From: Ceratodon purpureus
Taxonomy: Eukaryota; Streptophyta; Bryopsida; Pseudoditrichales; Ditrichaceae
Length of the DNA stretch: 64,000 bases
Assembly (NCBI GenBank): GCA_014871385.1
Contig: CM026430.1
Coordinates: 2,211,040 to 2,275,039 of the forward strand
Direction of reading: 5' to 3'
Numbering within the stretch: the stretch's first letter is position 1; each line of letters starts with the position of its first letter. The position numbers and the translations under genes are program-made. Positions 36,240-49,593 of this stretch are shown here, piece after piece. Below the pieces are notes generated by a model, which made no database searches, was not told the DNA's origin, and saw only the letters and a list, made by a program, of their open reading frames with translations.

Positions 36240-37330
36240 TTTATTTTTTTGGAGCAAATGAACGAATTTCATTGCAAAGAATTTAAAGTACAATTCTCAT
36301 CAGACAAATGTCCAGGGCGAAGACAGATTTCTGACTTTTGAACCATGTAAAAAGAGGAAACATCACAACTAGTTCGGAATTATACCACCTGGAGGGATTA
36401 GTTTCCATCTAACTATAAGACATGTTCTATGACCAAATATATGTCTATTTAATAACCATTTAGAGTCAAATGCTCTAAGTATACTCTGAATCTGTGCTTC
36501 TAATTGTGCTCTGTTAACTGCTTTCAAGGTACGTCTCTAGTCAATCCTTCCATAATCCAACATTGATTTCTAAATGAATTGTCTAACTTGAGTAGACCCC
36601 CATCTTGCACCCTCAAACACCTGGCTGTTACGACTTCTCTAAATTGTCCAAAATCCCACCCCTCTCACCCAGGACCATAACTTCACAATTCCTCTCAGTC
36701 TAAATCTTACAACATGACCAAATAGACACTGGGCAAAGGTCATCTTCTGTGGAGGAGAGAGGTTACATCTTCTTTTTTGGAATATGTGCATTAAATAAAA
36801 GCTGTAGTTCCATACGTCCTTAGTGTTGATGCAGTCATAAAAACAGTGAATGTATGACTCCTCAAACTTGAGTGGGCAAATTTGGCATGATTTGTCAATG
36901 TTTGGATTATACTTACCACTCCATGAATTAGTGGCTACAGCTTGATGCCAAATTGACCACATGAACCCTGCTTTCTTTATGCTCCTACTGGCCTTCCAAA
37001 CCTCTTTCCACTATGGGGCAAATGAAATGTCCTCTTCAAGTTTCTATTTATTCTCAACTGATCTGATGAGAGTCTCCTTGTTGGATAACATCTCCCTTCC
37101 TTTCTTAGAATTGTACATGGTAAATGTGGTGCTACATGTCTACTTCCACAATGTGGATCTATACATGTTAATTGTCCTAGGATACCATAATAAAGAAAGT
37201 ATTCAGCCTTGGATGATTGATGCTTGTCAATCTGTGCAACCCTCACCTTCCTAAATCTGTCTGAGCAGTTAGCTAGCTTTTGCATATCTTCCTTTATGTC
37301 CAGCTTATATAGCATGCAAGATCTTGGGCC
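36240..37330 (-). mobile_element. Non-LTR retrotransposon (LINE) remnant
   Basis: On the minus strand, an open frame at 36639-36962 reads FMWSIWHQAVATNSW, then CQICPLKFEESYIHCFYDC and DVWNYSF. This is the Trp/Cys/His pattern of the zf-RVT domain at the end of plant LINE reverse transcriptases. Flanking minus-strand frames look related but are broken by stops. An A-rich stretch on the minus strand (T-rich at 36236-36250 on plus) may be the old 3' tail. Bounds are approximate; no functional ORF remains. Confidence 0.5.
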
Positions 37331-39780
37331 CCTTGAGAATTTGAGTATGAGCTTTGAGAATATGGGTATGGGTTCTTTGGGATTTTTAATACTATGTCTA
37401 TCTGATGTGGTGGTTGCATCCTACTCAGATGAGGTCCCCATAATTAAGTTAGGGTCTTGGTCCTCACTATCTAGAAAGGCCCCAATTCACTGGCCAGGTC
37501 TAAGGACTTCATCTGATGATCTTAGTGTCTGTCCTATACCATGACATTTCAACACCAAGCTCACAAGCCCTATCACACGCAGACATCAACTCATAACTTA
37601 ACTACCTTCATAATGAACAACATTCTCTGCAAAGAATTGCATTGGAGGGCACCGTCTAGGACTGATATTGTAACTTGCAATTCTCGGGTGGAGCTCTTGA
37701 GGGATCTCTTTATTTCCCCTCATCGAGCGTGGCTCGGTTGCCAGGTTTGTTGGGGCCCAATCTTCTGCCCCTCCCCGTTGTAGGGTCTTGGGGTCTTTTT
37801 TTGGTTTTTTTTTTGCTAAATTGGGGCCACAGGGCCCAAATTACTCTTTGGAGGTCTTCTTGGGGTTCAGTAGGACCCCACTCAAGCAAATAATAGGGTC
37901 AGAGATTTGCCCCCACCCCTCCCACCTCCTCCCAAACCTGGCCTCCAAGCCACGCTGGCTGGGGGATGTAGACAGATCCGCTCTTGAGCAATGCCTTGTG
38001 ACAAAGAGTGGCACATTACCTACCATGCTGAATGCTAGAAAGTCTATCCGTGTAACTTTGAAGTCACTATTTGCTTCTTTGCAGTGCAAATTTACTTGTG
38101 GGAGGTCCCCATGATAAGCAGTCAGACTCCCGTATCAAGAGGAATTATTTTTCTTTCTCTGTGATTTCTCAACACTGACCTTCAAATTCATTGGGGAAGA
38201 ATTCTTTTTCTATGAGTGCCCTGTAATTTTCAACCAAAGCAATCTCATTTGGTATTCCATGGATTCTAGAGTTGCAATGTCCATTTCACAAAAAACTAAA
38301 CTGTAGTTGTTGTATATCTTTGGAACAGAGTGGCCGTCGGTCACATGCTCATCACATGCTATGATAGATATCATCAAACAAAAGTATGGATATTTGCGAG
38401 CAGAAAAGCAAGCCTACAAGAAAACAACTGGCCTGGCCAATCCAAATGCTCCCATTGCCCATTCACAATCTCTCCCATGATTGGTACCGAGTTTTGCTTT
38501 TTGCTCTCCTCCCCCCATTTCCTTCACCCTTCCCTCACCAGATGCAAGCTATGAACAGTTTTTGATCTCCTGCAGTGGGTCCCATGTTGTTGTGGTTGAA
38601 TAAACTTAAATGCCCTATTAGCAAATGAACATGCTCTTGACTCTTTCTTGAGCATGTAATTCATCCCTCTTTTCTTTTCTCCACTGCTTTTTGTCTGTTT
38701 AGGATTTATTTTTAAAAATTCGAATTAAACTAAATTAAATAAAATTTTGCCAAAATAACACCCAATATATATAACAACATCAAGATTAAGGCATGGAACA
38801 TTAGTTTAGACCAAGGTGTGTTTCTTAATTTATATTATATAAGTTTTGTGTCCATATGACAATAGTTTCATTATCATCCCTTGGACACATATTGTCCAAA
38901 GAACAATCTTCTTTGTATTCATTTTCAAAGCACTTCACTAGATTTAGCAATTCAAGGAAATTACTCAAAGGAACAAAGTCTTCATTTATACTAAATGATC
39001 ACCATACCACAATAGCAAGATCACCATCCATCTAAACACACCCATATTTAAAATAAATTTCACACCTCAATTTTTTACCCCTTTCCAAAACAATTACTAA
39101 AAAAACTCCGAGCCCCTTTCAGAAAAACTCCGAACCTCTTTCAAAATATCAAAAACATCAGTAAAAACACTCAACTCTAATTTTACTTAATCAGCTTCAC
39201 AACCCCCCAATTAATATATTTTTAGAATAATTCTGGCAACCCTGCTTCAGCGCTATGGTCTACATGGCATCCAACTACATTGTCCTTACTCTATATCGCA
39301 CGCCGCGCTACTGTACCGTCTCCGACACGGTAAACTAAAGGGCGCGGCATAAGGACGTGAAATAAACTTACCGCGTCGCGGAGGCCATGCAGGGGAGAGT
39401 ACCGACCCTCCCCTGGAGATGATCCGGTCCAGGGCGAGAGATGGCGACGTCGACGTTGGAGGAGAGAGAGAGAGAGAGCCAACGCAGTGACTCAGCCAAC
39501 GAAGCACGCACTCAGCGACGCACGCACCCCCGGAGGACTCCGGGCGCTGCCGCAACGCAATCCCCCCGCCCGTCGCTCCATCGCGCCCGCGACCACGCCC
39601 CTCGTCTCGCCCATGCGCTCCCGGTTCCAACGACCCCCGGCACGCCTGCTCTCGTGCTGCCTCGCGCCAGAACGAGATATCGCCCTCGTGGGAGCCCTCC
39701 AGATTGCGAGCTCTCCGCGGTGGAAATCCGAACGCGGGCCGTTCTGCGCCTGCTGCGCGGCGGAGCGAGGTCTCGTGAGT
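37331..39780. other. Intergenic DNA upstream of COP1
   Basis: 37540-38110 is mildly GC-rich with no recognised domain and may be further retroelement debris. 38580-39230 is AT-rich. 39290-39780 becomes GC-rich with dense CpG, a promoter-like composition that may belong to COP1. Open frames on both strands in the GC-rich part are composition artefacts. Confidence 0.4.
39462..39478. repeat. (GA)n microsatellite
   Basis: About eight uninterrupted GA dinucleotides inside the GC-rich region upstream of COP1. GA repeats are common in plant core promoters. Confidence 0.8.
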
Positions 39781-40433
39781 GCATGTATGATGTTCGTGGT
39801 AGCTGATTGAAGTTTGGGAGGAGTTTGGGCGAAGTGGTAGTTGTGGATGGGTGTGGGTGGGTTGGTTTGGTGAGATTGGGTGGTTGGAGAGTGTGTGTGG
39901 GGAGGTGGTTTGGAGTGGTTTTAGTTTGTGAGGAGTTGCAGGTTGTAGTTGTGGTTGTTGTGGAGGTGACGGAGGTGATGGGAGTGGGTAAGTGTTGGTT
40001 TTTTGGGGTGGGAGAATGAGGGAGTGGGAGAGTGGTTGAGGAGTGGGTTTTGGGGAGTGTCATTTTGATTGTGGACCGCGTGGAATTGCGTTTGTGATTC
40101 GGCTGGCGAGGGCGTCCGCTTCTGTGTCCAATTCCGGCTCCTTAGGGTTTTCACCTTTTCTGCTTTGTGGATAACGTTAGTTTTGGAATTGCGGAGGCGG
40201 TTTGGAGTTTTGTTTAGTTCCGCGTTGGTGAATATGTCTGGCACGCAGGGGACGCATTTCGAGCATTTCGAGCATTTGGAGGCAAATGCAGAGTGTGCGT
40301 GTGAGATTTCCTGAGGAGTCGGAATTGAATATGGGGAGATGGCTTGAATAGTATCGGGGGTTGGGTGTGTGGGAGGAGGGAGCGGCGTGGGTGGGTTCTT
40401 CGGAGCGGGAGAATAGGGAGAAGCGGAGTGCGG
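39781..40433 (+). promoter_or_regulatory. Probable 5' leader and promoter of COP1
   Basis: G/T-rich sequence like other leaders in this window, with several upstream ATGs and a telo-box-like TTAGGGTTT at 40142-40150. An in-frame ATG at 40344 precedes the chosen start at 40434 but adds an Arg/Gly/Trp-rich stretch not typical of COP1. Confidence 0.45.
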
Positions 40434-43400
40434 ATGGAGGGGGGGACTTTTACTCAGGGGTCGGTAGGGCCCCAAGTTCCGTCCGTAGGAGCGGTGAAGC
40501 AGGAGCCGCGGGTGGGGTCGTGGGACTCCGAGGAGAACAAGTACGAGGTTGCAATGTCAACGAAGTCGGTAGTTGATAAGGACTTCCTATGCCCTATATG
40601 CATACAGACTATGAAGGATGCGTTCTTGACTGCGTGTGGACACAGCTTCTGTTACATGTGTATCATGACGCATTTGAGCAACAAGAGTAATTGTCCTTCC
40701 TGTGGACTGTACCTTACCAATAACCAGCTCTTCCCTAACTTTTTACTAAACAAGGTGAGTGTATGCCTTCCTCTCTTCCTGTCCTTATGAAAATGTTGCC
40801 CAGTTTTGAAACTGAGCTGAATCTGAGTTTGCGGTGTCTTACGGCATAGAATGTTTGAGTTCAAGATTACGAAGGACATGTTTACTGATATTGCAAAATG
40901 AGAGGATATTGACATGACCGTCGTTTCTTGAGCTTAAGCTGCTTTTGAAACTTATGATGTTGCTTACGCGTGAAACAACGTAGTGCAGTTGTTGGGAAAG
41001 GCGTCCGCTTCTCAGCTGGTCAGCAATGCATCCCCAGCTGAGCATTTACGGCTTGCCCTTCAGCAGGTCTGTCATTTTCCGTTTTCAATTTTCACTTGTT
41101 TGTTCAGAACTGCCTCCTTTGTCTCAACTCTTCTCTGCGCACATTGTCTCTCATGTGCTCATTCCTGATGGGGACCTGTTTCGACTTGTCTTATCTGATG
41201 GAGCAGCTACATCTTTGCAATGAGTGCCGCTGTTTAATTACGTGTGGATTTTTTTTCAGAAACTTGTGGTCGTTACAGTCATATCATTGTAGAAGCTGTG
41301 CTTGATGATTACTATACAGAGGATTGTATCCGTGCAGTTACAACTCATATTCTATGTCTTAGTCCAGAGGCCAGGACATTAGCATGACACTTTCGAAGTT
41401 CCTTGTGGCGGAACAATGACGCCTATCTGTTCTCGTTTTTGTTATTAGGGTGTGGATCTACCTTTCAAGGAGCTGGACTCTCTAATGCACTTACTAGCGG
41501 AGAAGAAACGGAAGGCCGAACAGGAAGAATCTGAGACTAATATGGAGATTTTATTGGAATTTCTACATCGCTCTCGAGAGCAGAAGCAAGAAGAGCTTAA
41601 TCTTGTAAGACCCTTGCTTCTTGATAGTATTCATTGTAGTGCTAATAGCACAATGTCTGCAGTAGTTTATTAGCACTTTTTGTGCACGAATTAGGTCGTC
41701 ACTCGTGGCACTAATTAGGATATTTCTTGAGAAGTTCTTGTTTCTAATATGGCCCTGAATTTGACTGTCTCCCGTATGGATTTGATATTGTTGCAAAGCA
41801 GCTACAAGGAGATCTTCAGTTTCTTAAGGAAGACATTCTCACTGTGGAGAAGCAGCGGCAAGACCTGTTACGTGCCAAGGAGAAATATGCTCTAAAGATT
41901 CGCATGCCTGTGGGTGAACCGTCATCTTCTAGGCCCGATGCTCTGGCGATCTGTGAAAACCCAAGTAATGGTGGAGCTACTTCTCAGAACCGAGGTGGCC
42001 AAGGTGGCGCATCGGTCCCAGCTAATTCTTCACCCATTAATCTTCAGAGAGAGTATCGCGGACGTGGCACTTCTATTGGGACCTACAAGAAAGAGATGGT
42101 TGGGGGAGGTGTGTCGTTGAGTAAAGGTCAATCAGACTCGCAAGGGTTGTTACCTTCACCAGCGGTCTTGACTATGGCTAAAAAACGCCGTGTCGTGGCA
42201 CAGGTAATTTCTTTGAGAATCATGTATAGACTCTCAAGTCTAGAGACTTTTAGAGTGATTTCATCAGATAGAATACCTACCTGTCATCACTGTTATCTGT
42301 TCAATTATTTGTTAATCTTATATAAAACTCTTGGCATTTAGTTTTCGAGGGAGCCGTTGTACAAGGCTTAGTGGGTGCGAGCTTTGTGAGGTTAGCGTAG
42401 AGCTGGAAGAGCGTAGCAAAGTTTCTCAATCTAGGAAGGGCTCACTACGTTGAGCACAAGTCTGTCAGTCTTAGCTTCCAATAATATGAAATATGTTGAC
42501 TAAGAGGCTAGGTTCTTGTGATAATTTCAGTTTGAGGATTTGCAAGAAGCATATCTACAGCGCAGAAGGAAAGTAGCTCAAGTTCAACGTCAGAAACAAA
42601 AAGTACACGAGACGATTGCACACAAGGGCGAAGAGGTCACTTCTGGTGGCTCCGATCGGTACTGTTCCGGTTTGGATGATTTCCAGTCCGTTCTTACCGC
42701 ATTTACACGCTACAGGTATGCCGCTCTTTGCCTGCTTCAAGGGTTGTAGGTTTGTACGCTGATGAAAAAACTCTTTTGTTTGTGGTGTGTTCTATATTTG
42801 GAATTAGTGCTTCTTTTGTCTTGGTAGATAGAGTGGGTCGTGATTGATGACATGATTTATTGTTGTTGAAAATTCATGTACACCTGGTCATTCACGGCCA
42901 TCTTCCCGTGCAATCAGCTGATGTGGATTTATTCTCTTGGTGCAGTCGGTTACGTGTAATTGCAGAGCTGCGCCATGGAGATCTGTTTCATTCTTCAAAT
43001 ATTGTTTCAAGGTAAGATTGAGTACCTGTATTTCGTGAGCATTTTTAAATAATGGTATTCTCTGGTGAGGAACGGAGTGTTTCCGTTGTTTTCGACATAC
43101 TTTAGTGGGAACAGGTGACGTGCCGCGTACCTTCAGACACTTTTTATTCATCGAATGGCCGAGCTGTATCACTGTGTAACTTCTACTGCAAGGAAACTTG
43201 ATCAGTCTTTTAAACTGCTATGATTAAAAATCACTCAGTTGTGAGCTGATATTAGCACCATTGTCTCTGCAGCATTGAGTTTGATAGAGATGATGAGTTA
43301 TTTGCAACAGCTGGTGTTTCAAGGCGGATCAAGGTTTTTCAATTTGCAACGGTATGTCGCTTCAGTTGAAGATAGTTTGTTCAGATGTCATTTTGAGCTG

Positions 43401-45343
43401 CCATGGATTACCACATCTGCGTAGTCAATGTTCATACTTCTTTCACACGGACAACTAATCTTTAAGCATTATTGAATTGCAATTTATTTCTAAATAAATA
43501 TTTTTGGATGTTTTATGTGAGCTATAGTTTAATTTGTAAGTAAACGTTGAGTGATATGCACAAAATTTATGAATATTCGTTTACATTTATGTATGACTTA
43601 ACCTTGGACTTGGCTTATTCAGGTTGTCAATGAGTTGGCTGACGTGCACTGTCCAGTAGTGGAAATGTCAACAAGGTCGAAATTAAGTTGTCTTTCTTGG
43701 AACAAATACATCAAGTCTCATATCGCCAGCAGTGATTACGAGGGAATTATTACGGTTTGGGATGTCAACACTCATCAGGTTCGTTTGTTTTCTCCTTACG
43801 CATGACGCCAGAATGCATGTCTTGTTGGTGTGTAATGTAAGTTCTCAAGCTTTTTTGTTGTGTAGGTCTGTTGAGAGACTCTTTCTATTTCTTACACGGT
43901 TGAATTATCTGGTAACGCAGAGCATCATGGAATATGAAGAGCATGAAAAGAGGGCTTGGAGTGTGGATTTTTCACGGACCGATCCGACAATGCTTGTTTC
44001 AGGGAGTGATGATGGCAAGGTAATTGATTTAATCCTGCGTAGTTGTTTTACTCTAATGATGAATATCTCCTTTCCGACACCTTGTCATCTACTCACTGGT
44101 GGTTTTTGAATTTCTGTATTTGGGATTTTGTGTAATTGGTCCTAGTCCTGAAGCTCTTGTTCCTGTTTCCAGGTGAAGTTATGGTGTACTCGGCAAGAAT
44201 CAAGTGTTCTCAATATAGACATGAAGGCAAATATTTGTTGTGTGAAGTATAATCCTGGATCGAGCAATTACGTGGCAGTAAGTTCTGCGATTCTGTAAAG
44301 TGGTTGGTGTATTTTCTGAATTTACCTCTGTTATTACTAAACTGTCGATTCCCATCTCTGTACAGCTTTTGTATATTTACTCTCTATTGTTAACCCATTT
44401 GGTGGATTGTATCTTCTTGTAGGTTGGTTCTGCGGATCATCACATTCATTATTTTGATGTGCGCAATTCTCATACGCCCTTGTATGTGTTCAACGGTCAC
44501 CGGAAAGCTGTTTCATATGTCAAATTCTTATCGTCGAACGAGTTAGCATCTGCATCGACCGATAGCACCTTGCGTCTTTGGGATGTGAAAGAGAACCGCC
44601 CGGTACGTTCTAGGAATCATTAGTATTAATTTTATGTTTGGTTTTAGGATTAGTATCTTCAGAGTAAAATCTGTGTGCTAAGACAATCCACCAAGCAGAT
44701 ATAATTATCCAGAATTTTTTAAGTTGTACTGCAAGCTACGCAGTTCATTCTGGCAGGTTGCGATGCTCTTTGTGGAGTCTAGAATTTAGCTTTTGAAGTC
44801 AGTTGAAATTGACAAGGTATTCTGGGGTGCAGATACGAACGTTGAAAGGGCATACCAATGAAAAGAATTTCGTCGGATTGAGTGTCAACAGTGAATATAT
44901 AGCTTGTGGCAGTGAGACTAATGAGGTGTTTGTATATCACAAGGTAAATTCCTATCTCTCTATTTGCATGTGGAAGGTGACCTTTGGGGTACTACGTCAT
45001 TCCATATCATCTTTCGATGGCCTCCTTTGCTGCGGTGTGTGTTTACGCAGCCAATATTATGTCATTCTACATAGTTCTTGGTTGATACCTTGACCAAGCC
45101 GTCAGGATGTGTTACGTTAACGATTCCAACTTTTTTGTGAGAAAGATCATGCTGAAATCCTCTCTTTGTCTGCAGGCCATGTCTAAGCCAGCCTCTTGGC
45201 ACAGATTTGGATCTCAAGATCCTGAGGAGAGTGATGATGACACCTCCCATTTCATAAGTGCCGTGTGCTGGAAAAGTGAGAGCCCTACCATGCTTGCAGC
45301 TAATTCACAAGGCACGATCAAAGTCCTGGTCCTTGCTCCCTGA
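40434..45343 (+). CDS. COP1: COP1 E3 ubiquitin ligase (RING, coiled coil, WD40)
   Basis: Thirteen exons in consistent phase: 40434-40754, 40989-41066, 41449-41604, 41802-42203, 42531-42715, 42946-43011, 43273-43351, 43623-43778, 43921-44019, 44173-44277, 44423-44602, 44833-44943, 45176-45343; 701 residues. The RING finger is at residues 53-90 (CPICIQ ... CGHSFCYMC ... CPSC). A coiled coil follows ([20 protein letters not shown], then QKQEELN and [12 protein letters not shown]). A basic KKRR lies before WD40, and seven WD40 repeats run from about residue 370 ([48 protein letters not shown]) to KVLVLAP. COP1 with SPA proteins marks light-signalling transcription factors for degradation in darkness. 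The exon 4 acceptor could be one codon earlier (CAAAG/CAG versus AGCAG/CTA). Confidence 0.97.
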
Positions 45344-47106
45344 CTCTTTCGCAGGCATTTCTCAGTTCTGTTCATGCCTGAAGCTACAACAAGATTGCAG
45401 GATGTACCTTAAATTTAGTAGTGAAAGATATCCCAGTCCTGAGTGGTTCGTGTATTTTACCCTCTGGTTCTTACCCGTGAAAGTCGTATAGGTTTACCTG
45501 CTCTAGCACAGCTTGATAGGTTCCTCTGCAGCTCACCTTGAAAAGGTTTTTTCTTCGCGATAATGCTAGTGTGGGTGTGAACTACAATGATTGAGGCTTT
45601 TGTGGGGAACTCATCGTCCTCTGTTACGTCCCAAGTATACTCCCAGCGGGATGTGGCTGCTAACAGCACACTTTTTTTAAGAATCGTTGTATGTACGACA
45701 ATGATCTAGTGGATGCCAAGACGTAGGCTGTAACACTGGTGAGTCCTGTTAGACGGTTTCTTGTGTAAATCATCTGCTGTGTTGGGCAACGCGAGTACTC
45801 TTGAAGAGCTGCCTAGTATGCAGACAACGAGTTACTCTTTGTATTTGTCATATGTAGAAGATCATTTCATTTGTGTCTTCAGGAAATCTGAAGTATTCTT
45901 CAAGCGGCGTTCTGGAAACCAGAACTTTTTCAACGATGTATCATCATATTTTATACCGAAGATTTACAAATTTTACATTCAGTGTTCGATGACACCGCGT
46001 GGAAGCAATCAGTTTTCCATTTCGTTTGCAGATTTTCTCAACACTTGGACATGAAACTAAATTGTATGTATGCTCGTGGTTCTGTGCATTTTTCACCCTT
46101 TCTCTTAGATTTATCTACGGGGAGGAGTCAGGCGATGTGACGAGGAATTAGATTTTCAAAGGTGACTCTTATCGCACGTCTTTCGATTCATACATTGGCT
46201 CACTCCGGAGCTCATTGCTGAGGAATCATGTTATTGTTTGAAACGTTGTGTGTCAAATAACATATCAAGTTCGGTGTCATTCTGTATCCCTTTTCCATCT
46301 TGCAATTCCATTCTGAATTAGAGTAAGTTTTCTCCAACATTCAATGTGTTCGCAAATCCAAACTGAATTGATTATCCATCAAGTTCCATGGTGATTTCAC
46401 AATAGATCGTTCTAACGAATTCACATATGTATGGAATAGTCTAACGTAGCGGGTTTGACGTCCAAATAAAATCAGTCACCGACCCCTACAAATTCCTTAG
46501 ATCCCAAATACTGTGCATCCAGGCCTGCAGATTTGTTAGAATCAACCAAATTCATAATTCTGCACTGTTGGTAGTAAGCAATCAAAGTGCTCTGGATTAG
46601 CAAGCAATCACTGTTGGTGGTAAGCACTACTACATGTCGCCAGACTACCACAATACTGATTTCTCTCCCATTGGTACACATGGTGGGCACAAACAAACTT
46701 GCCTACCATTTCACAACTTGCGCTCTGTCCAAATTCAGTTCAATAAAATATCACCACCTCGACGATCGTATGAAGATCAAAACTCGGTGTTACCAAGCCT
46801 GACTCCCTAGCATCAAACAGAGCTGAATACAGCGAGAACAACTGAAACTCCAAGACTACTCTTCAAAGTTCAGGTACTCCAGGAAATACGGATCTGAAGA
46901 GAACACATTTAATTCCAATCCAAGTTGAACCTTCAAAAGTGACATAAAGAGCTTCAGTTGAATCAACGAGAATATGCTAGTTTGTCTTGAAAATGAAGAG
47001 AAAACATATTTTAGCAGCTTCCTTCGGGTCAAAATATATAACAGTTTCAGTGTTTCAGTCTAGGTCTGAGCGAATTCCTGCACCAAGTACAAACTGAACG
47101 AAGCTG
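45344..47106. other. Convergent intergenic region between COP1 and the lectin gene
   Basis: Contains the 3' untranslated regions of both genes. Short open frames have no recognised features. The imperfect direct repeat CACTGTTGGTRGTAAGCA occurs near 46563 and 46608. Nothing else stands out. Confidence 0.4.
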
Positions 47107-48075
47107 TTATGAGCATACTAGACCAACCATGACAGCAAACAGCCCCAGAAACGGCCACAAGATCGAACTCACGGACCGCGCACTCCCGGAGTCACCGAAT
47201 CCCGAGCCCTGATCAAACGCGCTGGGACTTGGCCCTGGGCCTGAATTCACCGAGTCCGGCGGACTGGCAACAGGCTGCCCGCTGCTATCCACAGTCGTCG
47301 TCTTCAACGTCCACGACCAGATCTTGTGCTTCACGGACCCGGCTCCAGTGGCAGCCGAGAATCCCACATACATGTACTCATTGAACAATGTCCCCATGTC
47401 GATCGGCACCGAGATCAGGCTCTGGGCCGGCTTCACATAGTCTTGATTCACATACGGAGCGATCGACACGTCCAGAATCTTTGCTAGGCTGTTGTAGGTC
47501 ACATATGCTTGGATGTGGGAGCCAGATGCGAGCGTGATGGGCGTGACGCCAGACTGCGCAGGCTTCGCTTGGTTTGAGATGAGACTGTTGAAGTCGACCC
47601 CGACGTGGTTGTCGTTCATATCTTGGAACTGGGTGTCTTGATGTGTGTCGAACTCAAGTGCGAAGTATTTCACGGTTGGAAGCGCGAGGGAGGAGGACGG
47701 GTTGGCTTTGACTAGGCCTAGGAAGGGGCCTGGGTCGCCGACAGTGGTGTTTTCGGAGGAGATCGAGAAGGTGAGGCCGGCGCCATAGGAGGATGGAACA
47801 CCAACGTCCGGCTCTATGGAAAAGATGAACGTGGTTTCGAAGGAGATGGATGTGGACGGGGAAGTGGAGAGGACGCGGACTGGGTAGTCGTATGTAGCGC
47901 GTCCTGCCGAAGTGTTGGTGAGCTCCAGAGCGAGGTCATCTATATAGATGCGCGCGTCGCCGAGAGTGGAGATGCTGCCGCTACTGTCGGAGAATTGATA
48001 GTACTGGAAGCTCGTGTCGGCGTGGACGCCTGCTCCTAGAACTACCAGGAACAGGAAAGCCATTGCCAAAGCCAT
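47107..48075 (-). CDS. L-type (legume) lectin-domain protein, secreted, probably GPI-anchored
   Basis: A single coding exon of 322 residues from the ATG at 48075. An ATG two codons upstream is unlikely because TGTGCAG directly precedes 48075, suggesting a 5' leader intron ending at the start codon. A signal peptide (about residues 1-20) is followed by a legume-lectin beta-sandwich: SFQYYQFSD, TSISFETTFIFSI, the metal-loop region ALEFDTHQDTQFQDMNDNHV and a C-terminal WSWTLKT strand. A Pro/Ser/Gly linker and a hydrophobic C-terminus (ILWPFLGLFAVMVGLV) suit a GPI signal. There is no kinase domain, unlike lectin receptor kinases. The carbohydrate-site Asp of the usual ADG motif appears to be Ala (YGAGLTFSI), so sugar binding may be altered. 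Role unknown; probably cell-surface recognition. Confidence 0.88.
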   Translation of the reverse strand: MALAMAFLFLVVLGAGVHADTSFQYYQFSDSSGSISTLGDARIYIDDLALELTNTSAGRATYDYPVRVLSTSPSTSISFETTFIFSIEPDVGVPSSYGAGLTFSISSENTTVGDPGPFLGLVKANPSSSLALPTVKYFALEFDTHQDTQFQDMNDNHVGVDFNSLISNQAKPAQSGVTPITLASGSHIQAYVTYNSLAKILDVSIAPYVNQDYVKPAQSLISVPIDMGTLFNEYMYVGFSAATGAGSVKHKIWSWTLKTTTVDSSGQPVASPPDSVNSGPGPSPSAFDQGSGFGDSGSARSVSSILWPFLGLFAVMVGLVCS

Positions 48076-49593
48076 CTGCACAGAAGAATAGCTAGGTTGT
48101 CAGATATTGCCGACCTCGAACTCAAGAGATGTGATAGTACAGCAATTTTAATTGGTAAATGCAGATAGACAATCTCCTAGATTGATGAATAGGAAGCCGT
48201 TGTCTGTTGTCAATAGCATTTCTAGGCCCCAACTTCAGGCACTGCCATAGCTATGTGCGCCATTAGCAAAATAACATCACATGACGATGGTACAGCAATA
48301 GCACATATGGGCAGCGGTTTCAATCAAGAAAACGAATGAAGAACCACTGGCATTAAGAACCAATGCAACTGGCTGCTATCCTTGTGGTCATTTCATGAAT
48401 CGAGCTGGCCAGGATGAAGACGTGCTTCAAATTACAGTGCTTCAATGAGTATGAAAGCAGAGACTAGAGCAAAACCATCTACTGTAATGAAGTGGACATC
48501 GATGTCGAGCTTACGAGTTTCTAAGGTACTAAGCATTTCCTTTGAAGGGCAAGAAAATGCACTTATGAAGTGAAATTATACAGCACCCTTATATTGTCTA
48601 GAAAGCCTCTGCGCCTGTTAAGTAAGGGTTAGGGTATAGGTTAAGTCAAACCTAACAAATCCTAAGTGCAGACTTAGCCACACAAAGAAAACAAATAATG
48701 CAAAATTATGGTGCGGTAGTGGAGCCCAAATGTAATACCTCTGAAGAGAGAGAACGCAGCTGATGCCCCAGCTAGCCGGTAAACACCACTCCAGTCGCAG
48801 CAAATCCCAGAGACAAAAATCGCATGTCCCAATCGTAAACTCCCCTCCCACCACGTGAAGCAGCTAGCTCAAGCTGCACAACGTCGAGTAACCTCCAGGA
48901 CCACTCCACCAACAAGCACCAACTCAGAATACTCTAGCACCCCTCCGGACCTCCACCAACATAACCAACATAACCAACATCCCCAAACCAAACCTAGAAA
49001 AGCAAACCATCGAACAGCAAACAACTTCAACCTAGAAGACCGTCAATGAACCCAACCATACAGCATTGAACTTCACACATGACAAAACTGCACACAACAC
49101 TGCACAATGTACACTCGACGCGTGAGAAATCAGAAGATGGTCAGTAAGTTAGTCGTCTACGTGAACATGGATATGCAGATTCAGGTGCAGCTTACATGCA
49201 GCAGACGATGCTCAGGTGCAGGCAGATATAACTTCAATGGCAACGCCGTCAGGGAAAGAGCAGATGTCGACAACGGAGCCTAGAATCCTTAATTATCGCC
49301 GTCACCCTGGATGACCTGACAGTCAGCTGTGTCTGACATATCAGCAGCCCCTCGGTAGCCGTTGCTGGGCGGCTGGTGTCAGAGAACCCATGACCGTGAT
49401 CCTCCCAGGACGAGGAAATCCTGTGTGTGGGGATTCATACTGGTACCAGGAAAGGGTGGGATAGGTGATTATTATAAGTGGTTTAAGGACATGAGTTTTA
49501 CTGCGGGGTTGTCCTTGGGGGTAAGTTAATTGACAGTGTACAGGTTGAGTGCAAGGAAATATATCAAACTGTCTAGTCAGGGGGGAGGGAGTA
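48076..49593. other. Upstream region of the lectin gene
   Basis: Probably includes the lectin leader with at least one intron (acceptor at the start codon) and promoter. A telo-like GTTAGGGTATAGG lies at 48627-48639. No other gene recognised. Confidence 0.4.

Noticed and set aside
39462-39478. Possible CRISPR-like or satellite array
   Set aside because: Only a simple GA microsatellite; no spacer structure anywhere in the window and the DNA is eukaryotic.
39286-40475. Several long open frames on both strands upstream of COP1
   Set aside because: GC-rich or skewed sequence with few stops; translations are low-complexity (Arg/Pro/Thr/His-rich) with no domain or splice logic.
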